Below are positions 9,851 to 23,271 of a stretch of DNA of 64,000 bases, one piece after another; position 1 is the stretch's first letter, and each line of letters starts with the position of its first letter. The stretch covers positions 18,906 to 82,905 of the forward strand of contig JAKSZP010005669.1 in NCBI GenBank assembly GCA_022478985.1, read 5' to 3'. The notes beneath the pieces were generated by a model that saw only the letters and a list, made by a program, of their open reading frames with translations, did no database searches and had not been told where the DNA came from. This DNA comes from Massospora cicadina (Eukaryota > Entomophthoromycota > Entomophthoromycetes > Entomophthorales > Entomophthoraceae). The position numbers and the translations under genes are program-made.

Positions 9851-12005
9851 TATAAGATAATTGTAATTTAAAGAGTTTTATAGATGACAAAAATTAAATC
9901 AGTACTTGGCGGAAAGAAAAGGTTTACTATGGAATCTTTCCATAATCTAAATTAGAAGTTGAACTAGTACGTTAATCTATCTTCGTTTAGTTTTTAATAT
10001 GACAATATTATTTGAAACTGAAATGTTACCATTTTAATCTAATCGGCGTATATATACAAAATACAGTAAACCCTGTTAGGTATGAAACCTTTATAAAATG
10101 GGAAGCCTGTCTAAGCCGGAAAACTAATTTGTTAAACTCTATGAAGATGAAAAATCTGATAATCGCGTTCCGCCTTAGACAGGCTTTACTGTAATAGATA
10201 ATCTTGAGTTGACAGGTTTTTTATTTATTGGTTGAGGTTCCTTGACATATTTCATACATCAAAGCAGAAAAAATAGATCGATTAATTTTGTAGCAAAATC
10301 CAAATCTACTAGAATTGCAAACTCACGTGTTAAGCTTATCCTTACTAATGCCGAATTAGTAAACAGTTCTGTTTTATTTTCGGAGGTTACTTTTTCATCA
10401 CTATTACCTGGAAGGGAGGTTTAGAGGTTTGAATTTATAACTTGAAATTTGCATTACCTCATTAGATTGAGCTCCTCATAACTAAATTGCCTTAGAAGGA
10501 AAGTCACCATTCGGCTAAAGCCCAAATTGGTTTGAAATTTAAACAGCTAAATTCTACAGTTAAGGGGCTACCTTGACTCCTCTGTCACGACGATGATTCA
10601 GTTTTAGTCCCCGATTGAAACATTTTGTTATTTTTAGCGAACGTCACATGGATCAGTACAATTAACATGAGGTTTAGCTTGTGATAAATCCTTGATTAGT
10701 TTAGCGAAAAATGTAATCTAATCTTTGAGCTCAAAATAGCATTAAATTATCAATGCTTGAATGAATGAGCACGAGATTACACTCTTAAAAAATATTAACC
10801 CCTAAGTCAAACTAACTTAACTATCTCTAAATAGCTAGTAACAAGGGATAAATGTAATTTAGAAAACCCTATATTTTGAAAATTTAAATCTAAAAATATC
10901 TAAATATTAAGGCTGCTTTCTAGTCCCATTTCATATCAACCTTGTAGCAGTCGGTATTGTTAACCGACACAACTTGAATCATTTACTTGGTTATGGTGAG
11001 AAAAATTAACTCTGGTATTGACTTATATTGATTTGTATATGATCATATATCCCGTGTCAATAACACTTATTCTAACAACTTTTCTAAGCTTATTGGGACG
11101 AGTACTTAATTATGAGATGGAAACACTGGAAATCGAGCATAGATTACGATGAAACCATTTAATAAAAACGATAGGTGAAAATTGAGATTGCTAGACGCAT
11201 CATGTTTAACGAAAGAATGTATTCTAAGCCAGTTAACACACAGTAAAAATAAATAATATTTCTCTTGCAACGACATCAGATTATAGTTTGATCTATAGTC
11301 CCAATTTATATTATATGAAACCTTACAGATTCTAAAGGTTAAACAATATCTTCAAGCATTTCCATATTGAACCAAATCTACTTGAACTACTCTAAGTGCT
11401 TGCATTCAGCAGTAGAACTCATACAGTTTATAAAAGTATGCTCAATCTATGATATATGTAATTAGATAATTTTTAGCTTCCAATACTATTAATATGAATA
11501 TTATATACTGTTATAAGCAATAATACGGAGAAAGTAAATATAAACCCCATCAGGTAAAAAAGCTTTAGTCTGCAAAAAATATGATTATAGTTAAAGAAGC
11601 CACAAAATTGTAAAATATATAACTTATATCTTTCTAATTATAGTCTAGTTTATTTTTTGTACAACATTTTGTGCTATAAAATAATATTGATAATTATATA
11701 AACATTCATTCTGCACACATAAATATACCTATCAAACTTTCAAATCTAACAAAAAGAAATTTCAATTGTAGATTTAGTATAGCTTTTATTTACCACTGCT
11801 ACTATATGAAGAAGCTAATATAGGTTTTAGTATACTATATTAAATACTAATAAAACCTAAAAACTTTGCCTTGAAATTTATAAACAGGTTAATAATTAAA
11901 AATCATAAGGCTCCAAAACTATATCATAAGTACTATTTATGGTATTGCCTACAGTAAGTTTGAGAAGTAGTAAAAGATCCTTTCTAAAAGTGAGATTAAG
12001 GACCA
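9851..12005. other. AT-rich gene-free interval
   Basis: About 2.1 kb, strongly AT-rich, with no ORF that resembles a protein family and no similarity to the elements around it. It contains one MITE (10064-10191). It may be relic host intergenic DNA or an old, unrecognisable transposon. Nothing else could be supported. Confidence 0.6.
10064..10191. mobile_element. MITE-M1, pogo/Tc1-like miniature inverted-repeat element
   Basis: 128 bp bounded by inverted termini cagtaaaCcctgt (left) and the complement of ggctttactg (right: cagtaaaGcctgtctaagg read inward), flanked on both sides by TA (10062-10063 and 10192-10193). TA target duplication with CAGTAAA-type ends is the signature of pogo/Tc1-mariner derived MITEs. 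A second internal copy of the terminal motif (gcctgtctaagccgg, about 10106-10120) makes the end structure partly duplicated. It has no coding capacity and would need a transposase elsewhere. Confidence 0.78.
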
Positions 12006-12728
12006 TGTCAAGAGAGTATCTATAACTCTCCAGTTCCTATCTTGGCAGTGCATGAAGCACTGGACCAAAACAAGGGAACTCGTCATTAAATTGAACATAA
12101 AAATAGACCAACAGAGGGAGCTAAAGCTAAGAAGACATAGGGCAAGGGTAATGAGCACTGTGAAAGTAATAATAACTCAAGCATTTTTCAGAACTTGGCT
12201 GTGGCCCAGAGGGCTGTTACTAACTGAGTTTGGTACAGGGGTAGAATGCAATGGTGACTGGGTTTGGAGGGACCAAGTAGGACCAGCAATGTACCTGAGG
12301 CTGTGATGCTTTTAAATAATTTAAATTTGGTTAACACATCTCAAGACTTCCTCAAAGAGGTCCACGCACAGGTTACCCAAGTCAACACATATAAAAACGT
12401 AAAATGAATACGGGGTTTATTAGGAAAGATGACAAAGAGAAACGTTGGACTTGAGCAAAGATAAGCCAACTCAGGGAAATTTTGGATTGGTGGAAGTGGT
12501 ACCAAGTCTTGGTGCACCAAATAGGTACAAGCTTCCATCTGAAAGGGCCACATACCTTAGAAATTGACTTTACTCAAGTAATCAACTGAAGTTGAACCTG
12601 ACCTGAGCTCACAATTTCATAAATGGAACAGATTTTGAAACCCCATTCCCCAATTAACTGAATTGACCCATCATCATTTAATTCAAAACCCATTCATTTT
12701 AGCCCTAGAGCTGAAACAGGGGTCTGGG
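12006..12728 (-). repeat. Left LTR of Ty3-C, outer part
   Basis: Aligns with 29847-30564: shared text includes gtcaagagagtatctataac and ggcagtgcatgaagc. It stops exactly at ctggg (12724-12728), the target duplication of Ty3-B. The rest of the LTR resumes at 25425. Confidence 0.9.
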
Positions 12729-14232
12729 TGTAAGTCCAGGGGAACATCCTCTGTGCATGGATAAGGCAATCTTTCTGTTTCCAAATAAAAAGGGCCCAAA
12801 GAGGGAGGCTATACCCCTTGTCACCCAGGGAAACCTCGCCCACATGGTATATGAGTGCTGGGTAACAGCCTTCCCCCTTTGAATTCCTCCCCCAGTACCC
12901 TTACTCACCTTGGTCGACCTTATCTTCCAGATTAAGGAAATCTGTGCTGAGATCACTAAATCAAAATCGAAGCATCTGAAACTGATGGTAATCAAGCCTG
13001 ACAATTGGAAACCACATAGTAAAAAAGGGACAAATATCAAGTTATTGACCAGAATTACTGATGGTTTTGACTCAGCCAGAAGTAAAATCACCAATGCTAA
13101 CCCCCTCTTAAAATTGTTGAGGATGATCCCCAATGGGCAGATGGTATCTTCAAAAACCATTGCCAATGGTTTAAACCCCTATCCAGCAAATCAATAGTTG
13201 CAGCTGACATAACTCATTTGACCAAATGAATGCCTCAGCGACCAGACATGGGCAGATTGGACATCCCAAACAAGTTTCCAACCAATTGGGACCACCCCTA
13301 CATGGGGTGGCACTGGGGAATTCTTGTTGCTCATCAGGCCAGATGCTGTTGTGCCAACCAATGGAAATGCAGTTAAGTCTCAGTTCAGGTGTTCGAGGTC
13401 AAACCAACAGCAACTCAGCCTGCTGCCAAATCTTTCAATGTCAGTTCCCATTAAGATTATCCGCCCCCTCCCCCAAAAATTCGCCAGTTTAGGTCAAATT
13501 TGAGGGACCTGATCCCTGCTTGCTCCCACATCAATCAAACACTAATTAATCAGCTGCATTGCACTAAAGAAAATATTGGTCAAGTCTCTTCATTTTCCTT
13601 TCAATAAATTTTTGCCATAACCATCAATTTTTACTTCATTGATATCCTTCTTGCCAAAGCCCCTGATGGCATTAAACTGGTGGCCTGTCAGTACCTAAAC
13701 TGGATGGTCATTACCAGTTTTGATGATTATAATAACTCCCACCATTTACCAACGTTTATGGATTAGATTGTCTTATCATGTATGGTTAACCTTAAGTTTT
13801 AAAATAATAATTCCCACCATCATCAACTGAATTTAATGTGCAAGACACTTCTGGAAATTTAACCCCCTCATTGCAACTATCCGCCATCAATATACTGGGA
13901 TCTTGTGGCCTTACATCCACCTTTTCCAAGTAAGGATCCGCCCCCTGGTCTCATCAGTTGTATTGAACCCACCCACCAGCAACCCTCTAGAAACCATCCC
14001 AGTGATACAATCCCCTGCAGAGAGACCCCCAGTGTCTGGGGTTGTTTCCATTTGGTTTATTTTTGTGTTTCTTTTAACGCTTGTTATACACCAAAGAGTT
14101 ATCATTTCCTAATTTGCAGCCCCATACAACGTCATATGAGTGGCAATGCCCCTGGAATTCTGGATTGCTTTTTGGGTGCTCACCATCCTGACTGGAAGGA
14201 TGGTCTAAACTTCTTCTGCTGTTTTCATTAAA
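12729..14232 (+). repeat. 5' LTR of Ty3-B
   Basis: About 1.5 kb, starts TGTAAGTCCAGG. It aligns with 18704-19503 plus 24796-25424. It contains 75 bp (between 15-bp repeats at 13731-13745 and 13806-13820) that the 3' LTR lacks. The small frames here (12,910-13,492 and others) are LTR sequence, not genes. Confidence 0.9.
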
Positions 14233-14299
14233 TAATTGACCAACCATTGTTTCCTGCCATTTCCACCCTTCTCTTCGAGGTGGGCGCCGCAGTGTTACC

Positions 14300-15235
14300 C
14301 TTTACCAAATGAACATGCAGTCAGAAGTCTGCTTTATGTTGTTCATTTGTTCACTTGCTGATTTTGAGAAAAGTATTTTCTATACCTTGGAGAAAAATCT
14401 TCAGGCTGGCAGAGTCTCATGGACTACTACTTCTCCCCACTTAATATTTAAGAAAGAAATTAAAGTGTTACTTCCTGAAATATTGTTAATAAAGTTATTG
14501 ACGCCCTTGCTGAGGTGCAAATGCATACTTCTATTGCCCTTAACAATGCTGCTGCTGCGCTATCCCATGCCCAACAAGGAGTCGCTCTTTTGGATGTGGT
14601 AGAAGGGTATGCTCATTGGTGGGTATGAGGACTTCTGCATTCTACTTCACAAGTGGGGAATCCCACCTCGCTGATTGCAGTCATATCAGCTGCTTTAAAA
14701 CCCCATGTGTCACGCTCAGACCTTTTATTTCAATTGCTTTCCTTTATGGCTGAAGCCCCCTAGCTTGGCTTCTTTAATCTTTACCTTCTGCGAACAGGCT
14801 CCCACACTGGAGTTCTATAATGATATGCTCCAGGAAATCTTTAGATCAGGGTTAAATTCTGCCTTTGCCCATGACGAGGTTTGGTCCACCTCTAAAAGGA
14901 CAGAGGATCAGATATGTAATGCTGCAAACATTATCAACGCCTCCCCTCACCATACTTTCCACTATCAAGGGGAAATTATATGATAGGGCTACCTAACAGT
15001 GACGCGGATGCACTTCTTACCATTGAACCAGTATTAGTCCTGGCCTCAGAGCCCGTTACTACCCATGCGCTGGAGTTGGGTTATCCTGGTTCACCTATTA
15101 ATGAATCAATAAAAGCCCAGATGGAGGAAGCCGGTTCCCAAGCCCTTGTTCTTCCCAACTTTACTCCTAAAAAGGTCCCCGACCTTTCCCCCAATTTACC
15201 TGCCATTTCTTCAGTTGCAACAGAAACGACTAAAT
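14300..15235 (+). pseudogene. Ty3-B gag remnant
   Basis: Coding relic between the 5' LTR and the protease. Frames at 14,309-14,602, 14,705-14,983 and 14,980-15,235 follow each other. The last is rich in P, S, T and E (LASEPVTTHALELGYPGSP), as is common in the linker before the protease. I see no CCHC knuckle. The assignment rests on position and order rather than on a recognised motif. Confidence 0.55.
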
Positions 15236-18200
15236 CTACCAATAAACAAAACTTTGCTTATTTCTTATTACCTATGAAGATTAGTATTGGATCTCACCAC
15301 ATATCCTTTGAGGCTTTGGTGGATACCGAAGCTGTGGGTAATTTTATGAGCGTTGAGTTAGCCTAACAATTGGAGCTGGACCTGGACATAGGCCCTTTGG
15401 TGATAATGGCTTCTTCAGCCTCCCAGACATTGTATATAGTCCATTGGCCAGTACCTTTCTTTGGTACATCAGTTTAGCTTTTGTGATCAGTTCTCTGCTA
15501 TGCCAATCTTAGTGTTCTTGGTAATCTTGGGGGTAAGGTGGTGGCACCAACAACATGATAGAATCCAACTGGATTTAATTATGTTGTCATTCATTAATGA
15601 TCAAATGGAGGGAGAATTTTCTTTAGTTGACACCCTTAAGAAAACTCAAGACTGCAGCTCTATTACTTCCCTCATTTCCACTGCAGGCCTTCCATCCAAT
15701 TTCACCGAAGAATTAATGCACTATCAAAGTATCTTTGACTCCAAAAAGGTGAACCATCTGCCCCCTCACACTAAATTTGACTTGGATTCAGAACAACGGT
15801 GCAGTTGGTGAATATCAAATGTCCGTTGTATCCACACACAGCGGAAGAGGAGGTTGCACTTAACACCTGGTTAAATGCTATGCTTAAAAAGGGTGGTTGT
15901 TTAAAAAACATCGCCAGTCACATATCCCATTGATTTCACCAAAAAGGCCAATGGTTCCCTTCATCCCCGCATGGATTATGGACACTTAAACAAAGTTAGG
16001 GCTCATAATCCCTACCATCTGCCCCTGGAGCAGACTATCAGTCAAGCAATTGCTAAATCTCATGTGTTCTCTAAGCTGGATCTCATCAATGCCTTCAACC
16101 AGATTTGGGTGATGGAAGGGCAAGAATGGCTTACCACGATACAAACAAAGTGAGGCATTTTTCAATTTCGCGTAATGCCCTTTGGGTTGAAGAATGCGCC
16201 TGCTACGTTTCAACAAATGATTGACAGTGTACTGGGCAACCTCCGGTTAACTTGTGCAGTCACATATATTGATGACATCTTGGTTCACTCCTCAACTCCC
16301 AAACAACATGGTAAAGACTTGGAAGAGGTCATGGCTTCTTTGCACAAGGTGGGCTTGTTTGTCAAGCCTTCAAAATGTGAAGTCTATAAGGAGGAAGTTA
16401 CCTTTCTCAGGAATCTAGTCCTCAAAGATTGGTATGCGATTCCCCCTAATAAGTTGGACGCCATCCATAAATGGCCAATTCCAACAACCCAGAAACAATT
16501 ATGGAGCTTCTTGGCCATCATTATTTTCAGAAAAGACATTTTCCCCGTACCTTTCCCAGTTAGCTGCTCCACTCCACACCCTCACAGCAAGAATGAGCCT
16601 TTTTCGTTGGACACCTGAGTGCCAGCAGGCGTTTGAGTCAATCAAAGAAGTGTTTTTATCTCCCCCCATCTTGAAACTCGAGGATCCTGCCAAGCCATAT
16701 ATCATTGCATGCGATGCCTCATCTATGGCAGTGGGGGAAGTTCTGCTCCAGGAGCATAATGGCTTGGAACATCCGGTCGCCTACTTTTCCCAAAAAAATT
16801 TTCTCTACTGAGCAATCCTGGGCCATCTACAATAAGCAGTTGGCAGCTGTAGCATGAGCATTGACTCATTGGAGGTCTGTTACAGGGTGCCCAGCATGAG
16901 TTAACTGTGCGTATGGATCACTAAGCTTTTTTTATTTCCACAAACCCCAGAAACTGGTGCATCGGCAAACTTACATCTATTGGGACGTGTGCAGTTTTAA
17001 TTTTAGGTACGAATTCATATAAGGCGCGCTTAACATACTTCCCAATTTTCTTAGCTGCAACCTGCCCACTGTCTCTCAGACCCAGATGAAGTGGACCTCA
17101 TTACTGTGATCCCCGCCACTCAATTCATGTTTATTGTTCCCCCTGTGGTCTCGTCAGTTGCCTTTGCTCCTAACGCCCCTCTCATTACACAGGTCTTAAC
17201 AGCTCAAATGACCTGCCCCAAAGGAGTGGAGTTATTTGAGCAATTGTCCCTCCAAAATAAAAAACCCTGTTTTCCTTGATGGAGGGCCTCATTTATTTTA
17301 GATTTCAGGTTTTGGTTCCTCCTCTCTAAAAGCCGAGGTATTTTGAGCTCATCATGACCCTCCCATGACTGGCCATCTGGGCAATAAGAAGTGCATCAAA
17401 TTGACCAAGTGGACTTACAATTGGGCAGGTTTAACTAAGGAAGTTCCAGCCTGGATCGCTGATTGAATTACCTGTGCATGGGCTAAGTCAGACCATTTAG
17501 GAAGAAATGGCCTCCTACACCCCTTGCAACAGGTGAAGGGTCCATGGACATCGATATCTGTGGATTTATTGTTAAACTTCCCTGTTCCAACAGGTCTACA
17601 GTGATATTGGTGATGGTTGATTTTTTCACCAAATTTTCCCTATTTATTCCTTGTGCTTCTGTGATTACATCAGAAGAAACCGCTCATCTCTTTGTGCGTC
17701 ATGTGTTTGTAATGTTTGGTCTACCGCAGGAGATCATCAGCGACCTTGGTTCACAGTTCACGGCGCAGTTCTGGAGTGAACTTTTATCTATTTTAAAAAT
17801 TTCCCCCTGTCACTCCATGGCATATTATCCCCAGTCTGATGGACAAACAGAGCGAAATAACCAAGTCATTTAACAGTACCTGCGTTGCTATGCTTCAGCT
17901 GCACAGGACGCCTGGGCTAACGACCTTCCACTCACTCAATTTGCCTACAACAACAGAATTCATGCTTCTACAGGGTTTTTTCCTTATGAAGTGACGCTCA
18001 GGTATAATCCCTTGTTTTTGGTCAGACCTTGCTTGATCCCAGAGGTCCCAGCTGCTGGAGATCATGCTGAGCATATTAGGTCCACTCAGTCCTTAGTGCG
18101 GGAGCATCTCAATAAATCTATCAAAGACTACAAGCGGTTTACAGATTGTAAACAACTCCTTGGTCATGACATAACAGTTGGTTCTTATGTTATGCTTGAT

Positions 18201-18620
18201 ACGTGCCATTTGAGAATGCAGGTACCCTCCCAAAAGTTTGCAAGTAAGCATTTAGTTCCCCACTTGGTGGAGGAAGACTTGGGAAATTGTGCATTCTGGT
18301 TAGAACTACCAGCTCATTGGAAACAGCACCACGTCTTCCACATTTCTCAGTTGTCCCCCATTTAAGGGGACTGCCCCTGCAGACCCTGAGCCGATTGTAA
18401 TTGTTAATGTGGAGGAGGCCAAGGTGTAAAACATCTTAGCATCCCGCACCTTTCAAAGGTCCGTCCAGTACCTCGTGGCCTGGAAAGGTTACCCAGCTTA
18501 CAATAAAAGTTGAGTTAAGGCCCATGATTGCGCTAACTGCATGGAACTGATTGAGGCGTTTCATGAGTCCCACCCTAATGCTCCCCATCCCCCCAAAAGG
18601 TTGCAACTGTAATGGTGATT
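15236..18620 (+). pseudogene. Ty3-B pol remnant (protease to chromodomain)
   Basis: 15,236-15,366 is protease with ISFEALVDTEAVGNFMSVEL (active-site DTG changed to DTE). RT follows. 15,971-16,153 has HVFSKLDLINAFNQIWV; 16,175-16,618 has MPFGLKNAPATFQQMIDSVL and the YIDDILVHSS catalytic box. 16,434-16,811 is connection/RNase H (LEDPAKPYIIACDASSMAVG). 17,330-17,520 is the integrase zinc region. 17,544-17,873 is the integrase core, with VMVDFFTKFSLFIPC, DLGSQFTAQFW and AYYPQSDGQTERNNQ; D, D and E are all present in this piece. 17,991-18,365 is the integrase C-terminus, ending HHVFHISQLSPI. 18,440-18,600 is a chromodomain (YLVAWKGYPAYNKS) interrupted by a stop, then MELIEAFHESHPNAPHPPKR. It is the least decayed pol of the older elements but still has many stops. 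Confidence 0.9.
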
Positions 18621-18685
18621 AAATTTCCCAAGGCGCACAGAAATGTGGCTCTCATGCAGTTTCCCAGCGGTGGCGCCCTTTCTTT

Positions 18686-18703
18686 GGAAAAAGGAAAGGG
18701 TAA
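18686..18703 (+). promoter_or_regulatory. Polypurine tract of Ty3-B
   Basis: ggaaaaaggaaagggtaa lies directly before the TGTAAG start of the 3' LTR. Confidence 0.75.
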
Positions 18704-19644
18704 TGTAAGTCCAGGGTAATGTCCCCTGTGCGTGGATCAGGCAATCTTCCCGTTTTCAAATAAAAAGGGTCCAAAGAGGGAGGCTGTACCCCTTGTCACC
18801 AAGGGCGACCTCGCCCACATGGCGGACAAGTGCTGGGTAACAACCCTCCCTCTTCAGATTCCTCCCCCAGTACCCTCGCTCACCTTGGCCAAACTTATGT
18901 GCTAGATTAAGGAAATAGGTTATGAGATCACGAAATCAAAGTTGAAGAATCTGAAACTGAAGGTAAACAATCCTGAAGATCAGAAACCACATACTCAAAA
19001 AGGGACAAATACTGAATTATTGGCCATAATAGCTGACAGTTTCAACTCAACCAGCAGTATTATCACCAATGCTAACCCCTCTTGAAATCGTCAAGGATGA
19101 TCCCAGATGGGCAGATGTTATCTTTGGAAACCATCGCTTACAGTTCAAAACCCCTATTCAGCAAATCAGAAGTTGCAGCTGAAATAACTCATTTGACCAA
19201 ACGAATGCCCCAGTGACTGGGCACGGGTAGGTTGGGCATCCCAAACAAGTTTCCAACCAATTAGGACCGCCCCTACCTGGGGTGGCCCTGGGAAATTTCC
19301 GTTGCTCATTGGGCCAGATGCCATCACACCAACTGATGAAAATGCAGTTGAGCCTCAGTTCAGGCATCTGAGTTCAAACTGACAGCAACTCAGCCTGCCG
19401 CTAAATACTTCAATGTCAGTTCCCATTGAGATAATCCTCCCCCTCCCCCAAAAATTCGCTGGGTTAGGTCAAATTTGAGGGAGCTGATCCCTGCTTGTAT
19501 TTAAATTTAAATTTAAATTTATTGCGGGGAAGGCCGACCATGGGACGGACACTTCCGAATATGACTCAGACGAGACAAAACTCAGTACCAGGTGAGGCAC
19601 CCCAGAGAAGCGATGCTATCTCTTGTTGCCAGCGGGAACGCCAC

Positions 19645-22600
19645 TTATGGGAAGGGGGAGGGAACGTGTGTAGGGGGCGTAGCCACTATTGAGCACGTGT
19701 GGAGGAAGGGGTCTGATTTGATGAACCAGGCTGGGAACCAGGAGGAGACCAGCTGCCGGCGACGTGGTGGGAGATATCCAAACATCCACGCTTGAAAGTG
19801 ATCCACCAAATGAGACCAGAATCTGTGGACAGCTTCAGGGAGGGTGGGGATGGATCCGGCGATGGCATCTAAGACAATCGTGTGGATAGTCCACATGGCG
19901 ATTGCAACCACCAGAGCACGAAGGGAGGGTGGGAGGGGGAGGCCATTGATGAAGCAAACATATCTCTTGCAGACTGAAGGGATGTGTTTGATCCTGGCCT
20001 AGCAGACGTTGGACTTCGCGCCATATTACTTAAGAGGTGGGGCACTTCTCCAGGCGGTGAAACAGCGTTCCATACTGGCCACACACGACACAGGATGAGT
20101 GTAAAGCGTTAGAGCGCTCAGCTGTATGATACACCCGCCTCAGGCAGCGCCACACATGGGAACGGACTTGAGGCTGCAACAGAGGATGGTGTGCGTATTT
20201 CCAGATAGTCTTTTGGGTCTCAGTGGAATAAGGGATGTCCATCATGTCCAGGTAGTCCACCCTGGATAGGACTTGGGGTCGAATGGGGATCACGCCATCA
20301 TGGATGGGTAGCCCCTGTACCTCTTGTGTGAACTGAGGAGAGGGGCCTCTTTGGGTTGTATGTCCACTAATACGAATTCTCCACTCTGCGCTTCGCATGG
20401 AGAGTAGGATTCGTTTGTAGTGGGTTTTTGTCCCGTGAGGACCTGTGGCTGATGTGTGTGATGCAAGGTATTTCATCAGGGAGTGGGGGTTTGATGGGTT
20501 GTTGAGGCCCAAGGCTTGGGAGAAGTTGGAGCGGGCCGCGTGGGACCAGTGTTGGGATGGGAGTGTAGGAGCAGTGACGGCCGCAATTCAGGTTTCTAAG
20601 ATCTTGGCGGCATGGGCTTTGAAGTCAAGTAGGCCCATGCCACCATGATGATGAGGGCCAAACATGACCTCTAGCCGTACTGGTGGAGGGCGGCCTGACC
20701 AAAGCCAACCTTGTAGCAAAGCATACAGGGATTTGAAGAAGCTTGAGGAGAAGGGGATGGCGTGGGCTCCAAACCAGACTTTGGATAGAAGCATAGAGTT
20801 GGCAAGAACAACCCTGCCAGTGAGGGTAGTAGGGTGGGCTCTGAGAGAGGCGATTCGCTTCGTCACGTTGTCCAGTATATGGCCCTCCATTACTGCTGAC
20901 GCGTATCCTCCTTCCTCCAACCACACGCCCAGATGGCGTACCGGTCCTATGGTAGGTCATGGCACAAAGGGGAGCATCAGTGGAGCGGTGTGTTTTGAGT
21001 TAGTAAGGCGTGGACGTGGGCGAGCAGCTGGGCTGGGTTGGGAACTACTTGCTGGGGCCCAGCAGTTCTGAAACCGACCAAGAAGGATGATTTCGGTTTT
21101 GGAGGCGTTCAGTGCCGCGTTGCTTACCGGAATATTCCTGGATGAGGGCTTCAAGCGCGCGTGCATCTTTATTATTAGACACCCCCACCACGCAATCATC
21201 TGCAAATGCCATCATCTTGACTGGGGTTTGGCCTGGCACATGGACCCCAATGAGTTGGGCATTCACATTTCGCAGTAGTGGGTCAAGGCTGAAGTTGTAT
21301 AAGAGTGGGCTCAGGGGGTCCCCTTGTCGCAGGCCCCTTTGAGGACAGACTACTTCCATTAGGAAACCTGGGCCACGCACTGCCATTGTTGCAGATTCCG
21401 TGAGCAGCATCACCCAGTTAATGAAGCGGGGAGGTAGGCAGAATTGTTGGAGGCAGGCCCTAAGGTATTCCCAGTTTACTATATCATAGGCCTTTTGTTG
21501 GTTTAAGAATACAAGTGCCCCAGAGGCTGTGGACTGACACACATTAGCCACAGAGTGCACGTTATCCCAAATCGACCTTCTGGGGATGAAACCAAATTGT
21601 TCTGAAGAGATGGTGGCAGATGCTACAGTCCCTAAACGGTTAGCCATGATTTTTGTTAAAATTTTGGTGTCTGTGTTTGTTAGAGAAATGGGGCGCCAGT
21701 TGGCTAAGTCTAGCTTGTCCCCTTTCTTAAAGAGTGTGAGTGTTGAAGGCCTCTTGTCCTCCTGGCAGGAGGCGCGTTTCCAACAGGCTTTGGTTGAGTG
21801 AGGCTAGCAGCAATGGGGATATGTATTTAAAATATTTTTTGTAGAACTCATATGGAATGCCATCTGGGCCTGGGCATTTTTGGTTTGGCGCACCATGAAT
21901 GGTAGTCCATAATTTGTTCGGAGTAATTAAATTCATTATTTCCGGGTATCAGAAAATGGTGCGGATATGAGCTCTGTCGAGAAATTCTGCCATTTCGGCC
22001 AGCTGAATTGGTTCAGCTCAGTATAACTCAGAGTAATATCTTTGCGTTTCGATTGCCACTTCGGCTGGTGTGTCCACGATAGAATTATCCGATCTTCGCA
22101 CCTGTGTGCAGGCCATGCTCTGGCATGGTGCAAAAATTTTTTTGAAGAAGTATGCGGTGCACTTGTCGCCTTTAGTGATGTATGTGGCCCTGTATTGGAC
22201 ACAAACCCAATGTTTGTGTTGCCTTTCAGGTGCGTTGAGGTGTGCTGCTCCCTCTGCCCACTTCTGGCCCCATGCAGGGCTATATCCTGAGGCTGGAATG
22301 TTAAACTCAAAGTGGGCCAATTCCACCAGCGCGCGTGATATAACCGCTGATGTGGCTCGTGAGCATCTGGATGAGAGATGGCGATAGTGGCGGATGGTGT
22401 CTTTTTTGAAAGTTGCCCATGTGGAAATGGGGTCCGTGCAAAATGGTGCAACAAATGATTTTGTCAAAGTTGCCTCTTCCACCCACGTGGAAAATCCTGG
22501 TGACGCAAGCTCTGGGGGGCAGATTTTGCACCAATGTGGGGCCTTTGCAACTGTGACGGGTAAGTGGTATGTTATTGAGACCAGTCGGTGGTCGAAGAAT

Positions 22601-23271
22601 TCCATTTTCGTTGTTTTGAAGTGGGAGATATGGGGTTGGAATTTCGCCGGTGCTAGAATAAGGTCAATGCGGGTCATGGACCTTAATTGGCCGTTGTGGA
22701 TGTGGGGACGCATCATGTTTTCAAGCAGTGGGGCATGTTGCAGCAGCGCATCCATTAACCCAAGGGTAGCTTTTAGAATGCGTAGTTCTACGTGACCCTG
22801 TGGGGCGTGGGGTGAGGGCGGCCACCGGTCCGTTGGTGAGGTTAGCCAACAGTTCATATCGCTGATTAGGAAAGAATCGGGGGGTAGCGGGAGGGATTTG
22901 ACCGACGAGAAAAATTCCTGACGCTCTTGTGCACCATTTGGGGCGTAAATGTTGACAATTGTGTGTGCAACATTGGCCCACGAGAAGGTGACAATGAGCA
23001 CTCAGCCATTTAGGAATGTTTCTGAGGATGTGAATTTGAAAAAATTATATTTCCAAATTAGCACCCCACAGTGCTTCGACCAAAAGGATAGGGATGGTAG
23101 GAGCATTGTTTTCCAAGCATCCTCAGAACCTCGTGGACAGTGGGTTTCCTGGATGGCCAGGATATCCACGGGTAAATTATTTTGTAAAAAACTCAGTTTC
23201 CTAGCCCGGGATGGGGAGGCCTTGAGTCCAGCGATATTCAGCATCCCTAGAGTGAAGGTTTCCCCCTTCAC
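19645..23271 (-). pseudogene. LINE-A2 ORF2 (endonuclease, reverse transcriptase, CCHC)
   Basis: About 3.6 kb in several frames. 23,271-23,002 is the endonuclease N-terminus with LGMLNIAGL and the catalytic IQETH. 23,001-22,018 continues with VNIYAPNGAQE, ISDMNCWL and RIDLILAP, though the usual SDH motif reads FDHRLVSI. 21,936-21,727 is RT fingers (CPGPDGIPYEFYKKY). 21,647-21,045 is the RT palm, with FIPRRSIWDN, GLRQGDPLSPLLYN and the catalytic AFADDCVVG. 20,926-20,588 is the RT thumb region. 20,512-20,030 includes the C-terminal knuckle CVVCGQYGTLFHRLEKC (C-x2-C-x7-H-x4-C). 20,084-19,645 is the tail. It would nick the target and copy the LINE RNA there. I assign it to the Tad1/L1-like assemblage by domain order only. 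Confidence 0.9.

Noticed and set aside
12910..14231. Several frames of 60-150 aa at 12,705-14,231
   Set aside because: All are within the Ty3-B 5' LTR, are not conserved as proteins in the 3' LTR, and have no domains.
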